A stretch of DNA of 12,247 nucleotides from Oehlia diaphana (Eukaryota > Glomeromycota > Glomeromycetes > Glomerales > Glomeraceae), in assembly GCA_003833135.1 (NCBI GenBank), contig QZLH01000442.1:20041-32287 (forward strand), given 5' to 3'. Positions 7,795 through 12,247 of the stretch are shown in pieces. Positions within the stretch are counted from its first letter, which is position 1. Each line of letters starts with the position of its first letter. The translations under genes were made by a program, and so were the position numbers. The notes beneath the pieces are model-generated. The model was not told where the DNA came from. It saw nothing but the letters and a program-made list of their open reading frames with translations, and searched no databases.

Positions 7795-9201
7795 TCATGT
7801 AATATTCGAATTTTCCCTAAAGAATTCTGCATATCTTATTGTAATTAGATTTCTAACCTTATCTATTTCATCTACAACATAATTTTGCCTCACACAACTT
7901 TCGAGAAATCTATCAAAAACATCAATTGAATACTTCCAATTTCCCTTAAGCGTTATTTTCGTTAAAGATTTTGGAGAGAATTTAATTAAAATTTCCAATA
8001 ATTCATCTCCTATATTATAATTTTCATTCAAACTTTTGAAAGTTAAATATGTTAAATTACTACAATTCAATAATAATAATTTTGCATAAATCAAATCTTC
8101 AAATTCAAAATACGTAGATAATTTTTCAATTTTTGGACAATTATTAGCGATTACTTTAATCAACATTCCTGTATTCATAGGAGGTATTTCAATAGTATCA
8201 ACATCGACACTCAAAATACATCCTTTTGTTTTTTCAACTAATATTGCACATTCTTTAAAACATGTCAATCCTTCAATTAAAAGGTATTGAAGGTAAGGAA
8301 AGTTTACATTTATTAAATAATATTGCTGAATTTCCATGACCTCATTATAATCATCGTAGTCATAATTATAATAAATGTATAAACCTTTTAGATTGACGAG
8401 TGATGTTAAAAATGAATGTGAAATAAAACCAACTGAACTACATAAAGTAAGATTATTTATTGTAGAACCCTTTTTTGCTAATACTCTGCTTAGTTCTTCA
8501 CAATCCATTTTCTTTTCGATCTCGGTGTTAAAAATTATGCTTACTATTTTTAATTTTTTCTGCGCATCGATCAAAGAAATTAATCCAGGAATATCTCGAG
8601 AACAGCCACAAATAGTTAATTGATTCAAATCTTTGCAAATTTGTGACATCTCATAAAGGCTATCAGAATTTACAAAATTCATATTAATTATTAAACTACA
8701 AAGTTGAGAAAAACATGTTTGAGCTCTTGGAAATAACGATAAAGTTTGAAAACTTCTCCACGACAATTTTTTAATATTTTTACATTGACTAACAAATAAC
8801 TTGCAAACTTCTCGTTCCAAAAGATTTGAAAGATCTCTTTTTTTAACTTTTTCAGGAATAAATACCGTATCTATAATATTATATATAATGTAATCGTTCA
8901 CATATTTACAAAAACTGATATAATTGAATGTTAGAGGTTTTGAAAAAATTGTTGAAGGTAAGATAATACTATTATCTAATAAAAGTTGTTTCGAAGAGGA
9001 TGATAGATAGGAAAGTATTACATTAGAAAGTTTTTTTGATGATTTAATATCAATATAAATGTATAGACATTTTTTCCATAAGATGGGAACTACCAAACGA
9101 CACCACACTCTATTAACTAAAAGGAAGGAATGTAAAGATTTGTGATCTTTTCGTAATTCAACGAAAATAAGAGTAAGAATGTCGAAATTCAATCTATTCA
9201 T
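7795..9201 (-). CDS. F-box protein with C-terminal LRR-like region, copy 3 (intact)
   Basis: A single frame of 468 codons runs from the ATG at 9201 to the stop at 7795-7797. The start matches the homologous starts of the other two copies (MNRLN, MIKLN, MIRLN). Residues 1-45 form an F-box: LNFDILTLIFVELRKDHKSL, then LLVNRVWCRLVVPILWKK with its conserved Leu, Pro and Trp positions. The rest is a divergent leucine-rich region with spaced L/I/N patterns (LSLFPRAQTCFSQLCSLII, ICKDLNQLTICGC, IPGLISLIDAQKKL, FLTSLVNLKGLYIYYNYDYD, LLLLNCSNLTYLTF, SLTKITLKGNWKY). The family acts as substrate receptors of SCF (Skp1-Cullin-F-box) ubiquitin ligases; the target cannot be read from sequence. There is no membrane segment, signal peptide or need for an intron. 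The leader just before the ATG is purine-rich on the coding strand. It is the only unbroken member of the trio. Confidence 0.9.
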   Translation of the reverse strand: MNRLNFDILTLIFVELRKDHKSLHSFLLVNRVWCRLVVPILWKKCLYIYIDIKSSKKLSNVILSYLSSSSKQLLLDNSIILPSTIFSKPLTFNYISFCKYVNDYIIYNIIDTVFIPEKVKKRDLSNLLEREVCKLFVSQCKNIKKLSWRSFQTLSLFPRAQTCFSQLCSLIINMNFVNSDSLYEMSQICKDLNQLTICGCSRDIPGLISLIDAQKKLKIVSIIFNTEIEKKMDCEELSRVLAKKGSTINNLTLCSSVGFISHSFLTSLVNLKGLYIYYNYDYDDYNEVMEIQQYYLINVNFPYLQYLLIEGLTCFKECAILVEKTKGCILSVDVDTIEIPPMNTGMLIKVIANNCPKIEKLSTYFEFEDLIYAKLLLLNCSNLTYLTFKSLNENYNIGDELLEILIKFSPKSLTKITLKGNWKYSIDVFDRFLESCVRQNYVVDEIDKVRNLITIRYAEFFRENSNIT

Positions 9202-9827
9202 TTTTTCTTTTTTTTTTATTTTTGAAAAAAGTATGATAAGAAAAAAAAAGTGTTATATGTCAATATAAATTAAAAATATTTTCTTTAAAAAGGGAAATAA
9301 ATATGTAAATTGGTTGTTAAGATTTTGTCATTTGTACCAGATTTGCGTCATGTTTAGTGTTGCTTATGTATATATCAGATATGTACCTTTAGTATATGCG
9401 CGTCATGTACGAGAAATCGAGAAATGCCGAAAAAAAAATAATAAATAAATTTTTGTCATTTTGTTATTAGATTGAGTAATAAAGTGTTTTATTAACTTTT
9501 CTTAGACATATAATACGAGCGAAGTAATAATAGATCAACTTTATTACGATAAACTGAGCTTTAAAACCTAGTCACAATGTGACTAGGTTCCATGTGACTA
9601 AGTCACATGGAACTTTTTAGCATACTTTACCGCAGTATTCCTAATAATTCATAGGGGAGGCAGTTCGGAATTTTCCGTAAATGAACGATTGTTGGACGGT
9701 ACGTCGGTACGTCTCTAATACCTATAAAAAGTAAGATTTTTTCTAATTTATCGAATTAGCTAATACAATCCAACAACTATCTAAAATATAAAGTAAGATT
9801 GCCATATCATATCATTGTCTCTGATTA
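9202..9827. other. Gene-free interval upstream of the intact F-box gene
   Basis: No gene is supported. The first 100 bases are the likely promoter and leader of the F-box gene (A/T runs). The interval then holds the twin hairpins at 9565-9613, a tandem 8-mer ggtacgtc at 9698-9705 and 9706-9713, and an isolated TATAAA-like word near 9723 with no open frame after it. Confidence 0.6.
9565..9613. repeat. Two abutting perfect palindromes (twin hairpins)
   Basis: The first palindrome, 9565-9589, has 12-base arms (aacctagtcaca / tgtgactaggtt) around one base. The second, 9587-9613, has 13-base arms (gttccatgtgact / agtcacatggaac) around one base. They overlap by three bases and share the word gtgact. 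Perfect arms of this length in two adjacent units are unlikely by chance. Possible explanations are the fused ends of a small palindromic element, a cruciform site, or a bipartite protein-binding site. Confidence 0.85.
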
Positions 9828-9939
9828 CAGTGTTTGGAAATGACCTGGTCATTTGACCATTTAAATGATTTATGAAATCATTTGGCATTATTCATAATCA
9901 TTTGTCATTTGGTCATTTCAAGTCATATGATGAACACTG
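9828..9939. mobile_element. 112-bp hAT-like non-autonomous element (MITE)
   Basis: It begins CAGTGTT (9828-9834) and ends AACACTG (9933-9939), a perfect 7-bp terminal inverted repeat of the hAT type. The flanks ctctgatta (9819-9827) and ctctgataa (9940-9948) are near-identical direct repeats (8 of 9 bases), as expected for a hAT-sized target duplication. The inside is full of subterminal motifs in both orientations: gaaatgacc, ggtcatttc, catttg and aatcattt, plus internal palindromes (aatgacc t ggtcatt; aaatgattt atg aaatcattt). It has no coding capacity and would depend on a hAT transposase supplied elsewhere. Confidence 0.75.
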
Positions 9940-10120
9940 CTCTGATAATAAATAGACTAGAAAATGCAACTGAACTGTTTTTAGAAAAGAATTAAAAAAA
10001 TACAAAAGGTAAAACTATAAAACTATCTAGGTCAACCTTAATTGAGAAATTTTATCGTAAATTTTAGATCGGCAATCAGATCAAATTTATTTGTGTACAG
10101 AGTACACAAACACAAATAAT

Positions 10121-10475
10121 TAGTGCTCTGCACGAGCCAGGCATATCAAGCTGAGCTGAACCGTCAATTTGGCTTGGCTCATTCGAGCCAAGCTTTGATA
10201 CAGCTCGTTCGAGCTTGCTCGCGAGCTCAAGAACCTTTTTTCTTTATTATTGCTGGCATCACGATCTATATATAAATTTCCTTTTTGGGAATCCTATGTA
10301 ACTCATTTCCCCATTTTTGATAAGAAACAAAATTGCCTTTTTGGATTGTATAACATTACTCATGAATTAAAAAGGAAATTTCCATGTCAATTACTTAATT
10401 CTGGCCAAAATTAAAAAAATCACGAGAAATACGCAAAAGCTCAGCTTGGCTTGAGCTGGCTCGTGCAGAGCTTTA
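10121..10475. mobile_element. 355-bp hAT-like non-autonomous element with GC-rich ends
   Basis: The terminal inverted repeats are tagtgctctgcacgagccag at 10121-10140 and its partner at 10456-10475, 18 of 20 bases, with the inner 16 perfect. The 8-bp direct repeat caaataat flanks both sides (10113-10120 and 10476-10483), the target duplication expected for hAT elements. Subterminal DNA is rich in gctcgagc-like words and carries a second inverted pair around aagctgagct. An internal perfect 13-bp inverted pair, aaatttccttttt, lies at 10274-10286 and 10369-10381. There is no transposase frame. The GC-rich ends contrast sharply with the AT-rich host DNA. Confidence 0.88.
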
Positions 10476-10559
10476 CAAATAATATAAATAATGACACATC
10501 TGTATTTTGCATTTGTATTTTGTGAAACTCTTCTAAGAAATGTTTAGATAAATATTAAA

Positions 10560-11085
10560 ATGGATTTTAAAGATACCATGATTAAAAGAATGGACTGATA
10601 CAAAAGTAGAAAATGGAGATATAAATTTCGTATACGATAACTCTAAAAGACTTTTAAAAACTGATGAAATTCAAAAGGAAAATTTTCTTAAAGAGGTATT
10701 TCAAAATATTTAATTAATTTTATAAAAGTAAATTTCAATTTTTAATTATTATAAATAATAATAAATAGCTCAAACTTTTATATCAAATCAACACACATAC
10801 AAATATTAATCAATTACTTGAAGTAGCAAGATGTTTGAAAGTTTATACATTTATTAAATAATAATCCCAATTTGAAAATTATTATCACAAATACAAATCT
10901 AATCTTTTGTGCATTATAGATCCAACAAATGACAATTATATTATTGTATTAAAATATATTAATCAAGGAAATTTAAAAGCTTTTCTTCACTTTATTGGAA
11001 GGATAAGATTCAAATGGCATTAGATATTACTTGTGGATTAAATATTTGCATTCTAAACAAATAATTCATTGAGACTTGGTAATTT
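10560..11085 (+). pseudogene. Protein kinase pseudogene (N-lobe to catalytic loop remnant)
   Basis: The pieces lie in several frames. A frame opening at 10588 reads EWTDTKVENGDINFVYDNSK and then KTDEIQKENFLKEV, resembling the ATP-site Lys strand to alpha-C region. It ends at TAA 10711. After a degenerate gap, CIIDPTNDNYIIVLKYINQG then NLKAFL (10910-10990) matches the hinge region of Rhizophagus-type kinases ('DPxxNNYIMVLxYANxGNLRxYL'). A frameshift then leads to WKDKIQMALDITCGL, and another to YLHSKQIIH followed by TGA at 11070-11072 and DL. The TGA replaces the Arg codon of the HRD catalytic loop motif, a one-base change from CGA. The Gly-rich loop, DFG and C-lobe are not recognisable. The copy is dead. 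Confidence 0.7.
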
Positions 11086-11198
11086 CGCTTTTACAATCTA
11101 GTTTAAATTTATTATATTTATTATGATTTATAATACTATTTTATTATCTCATTTTATAGTATGCTAAAAATATACTAGGAAACGGGTACCGCTGATAG

Positions 11199-11291
11199 TC
11201 CAGAGTGAAAAACTAAAATATGCGATTTCATTGGTGATCGATTTTTTTTTCATAGTGAGAAGACATATATTGTCCTTCGCTTCACTCTGGA
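11199..11291. mobile_element. 93-bp terminal-inverted-repeat element
   Basis: tccagagtgaa at 11199-11209 and ttcactctgga at 11281-11291 are perfect 11-bp inverted copies. The left side is preceded by tag and the right followed by ta, so a TA-type target duplication as used by Tc1/mariner-like elements is possible but off by one base. The 71-bp interior is AT-rich and non-coding. It may be a tiny MITE or an internally deleted element. Confidence 0.5.
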
Positions 11292-11570
11292 TAATTAATT
11301 AATAATGGTGGATTGTTTTCTGTATAACTAACTATTTTTCAATACTACTTAAATAAACAATTTTGGTTAGAAAAATATATCAAAAAAGACATGATGATAT
11401 AAATCTTTGCTATTAGTTAGCTAAAATATTTGAATTTCTGAGCTTATTAGTATATTTGCATGATGTCAACTTACAAATAGCAGTGCAATCATTTTGTCTA
11501 ATGGATTATCTAATATTATTTACTAGTTTTTTTAATTTTACTTTAAATTGGAATCAAAAACCAAGAATGA

Positions 11571-11587
11571 ACATATATATATATATG
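11571..11587. repeat. AT dinucleotide microsatellite
   Basis: A simple (AT)n tract of about eight units sits in AT-rich DNA. A shorter one lies near 2491-2504. It is useful only as a landmark. Confidence 0.8.
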
Positions 11588-12161
11588 GCTGTAGCACAAT
11601 TGATATTTTATTAGTAAAAACATAAAAATCTAATATTCGAGATACATATGATAAAAAGTCTATACTAATTTAGTAAATACCAAATCACCCGTTCTGAACA
11701 TATCTTATAGCCTGGGTATAATTAGCTATTTTATTAATACAATCTTACTACAATCATGGTTAATTTTAAATTTTATTAAAAATTTATAATAATTATTTAG
11801 TAAAATACTGCAAATGTATTACTTTTCAGATTATGTAGTCAAAAGAAACCTTATCATATTCTTATTTATACTAATAGTCAAATATAGTACAGAGTTGTAT
11901 TTTTTAATACTGTGGAACCTTTTTGTTAACTGACATGAGGCTGTTTGAACATTTCAAATTTGATTCAACCAGTTCAAACTGCGGGTTTAACTTATGGTTT
12001 CAAACAACACCCTATAAAAAAATTGGATACGTTTTTTATAAAGTTTTTATACGATTTTTTTTCCTTAGAAATAACGTATCATAATAGGATACGGGAAAAT
12101 GCACAATTCCGTATCTCTAAAAATATGGTTTGGATACGGAATTTGCACGGGATTCATATGG

Positions 12162-12223
12162 AATTTACATGATTTGATCACTGATTTTATCACGAAATTT
12201 ATACGATTTGGTCACTGAATTTA
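12162..12223 (+). repeat. 34-bp-period direct repeat at the right edge
   Basis: The 28-base unit aattta(c/t)a(t/c)gatttg(a/g)tcactga(t/a)ttta occurs at 12162-12189 and 12196-12223, matching at 24 of 28 positions with a period of 34. The DNA before it (12075-12160) repeats shorter words such as gatacgg and aattt(g/a)ca. The array may continue beyond the window, so its extent is unknown. Confidence 0.65.
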
Positions 12224-12247
12224 CTATTTGTATTGCAGTTTACTATA

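Larger units (their letters stand above)
11086..12161. other. Gene-free interval right of the kinase remnant
   Basis: No gene is supported. The interval contains the 93-bp inverted-repeat element at 11199-11291, an AT microsatellite at about 11571-11587, and otherwise AT-rich DNA. A 65-codon frame at 11417-11614 contains LLVYLHDVN, faintly like a kinase alpha-E helix, but it is too weak to call. From about 11990 the word gatacg and its complement recur (ttggatacg, aggatacgg, ttccgtatc, tggatacgg). Confidence 0.55.

Noticed and set aside
8375..8623. Open frame opposite the intact F-box gene
   Set aside because: It is antisense to a gene with clear homology on the other strand.
11417..11614. 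65-codon plus-strand frame containing LLVYLHDVN
   Set aside because: The likeness to a kinase alpha-E helix is too short, no HRD or other kinase motif follows, and there is no start codon.
11945..12172. 75-codon plus-strand frame near the right end
   Set aside because: It opens only with a TTG, overlaps the gatacg repeat field and has no recognisable domain.
1..12247. tRNA or rRNA genes
   Set aside because: I searched by eye for the tRNA B-box (ggttcgaatcc-like) and conserved rRNA words on both strands and found none. A covariance-model scan would settle it.

Overview
The window looks like an AT-rich eukaryotic, most likely fungal, genome. The best match to what I know is a gene-poor, repeat-rich stretch of an arbuscular mycorrhizal fungus of the Rhizophagus irregularis type (Glomeromycotina). 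This rests on the gene families together: a Sel1-repeat protein with a short double-CxxC head, three F-box proteins of the 'LLVNRxWCxLVVPILWKK' type, a broken protein kinase, and a hAT transposase remnant. Each family is strongly expanded in that lineage. The species assignment is inference. There are no bacterial operons, Shine-Dalgarno sites or CRISPR arrays, and I found no tRNA or rRNA.

Layout: (1) 1-945, minus strand, is the 5' part of a Sel1-repeat gene that runs off the left edge. (2) 946-2577 has no gene; it holds a weak inverted-repeat element. (3) 2578-2961, plus strand, carries an isolated hAT dimerisation domain. (4) 3075-9201 holds three minus-strand F-box paralogues in the same orientation. 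The first (3075-4457) is badly decayed. The second (5663-7089) is broken by two one-base insertions and one stop. The third (7795-9201) is intact at 468 codons. Between copies one and two lie a 450-base pyrimidine-rich tract and a Helitron-like 3' end. Between copies two and three lie a short proline-rich ORF and a degenerate coding-like stretch. (5) 9202-12247 is a mobile-element graveyard: twin perfect hairpins, two small hAT-like non-autonomous elements (112 and 355 bp), a protein-kinase pseudogene whose HRD arginine codon is a stop, a 93-bp inverted-repeat element, and a 34-base-period repeat at the right end.

Only two genes look functional, the partial Sel1 gene and the third F-box gene. 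If active, the F-box protein would serve as a substrate adaptor of an SCF ubiquitin ligase and the Sel1 protein as a protein-interaction scaffold. Nothing in the sequence links the two. I see no clearly new biological system. The most notable items are the graded decay of the F-box cluster, the near-identical Sel1 repeats, and the well-bounded small transposons.
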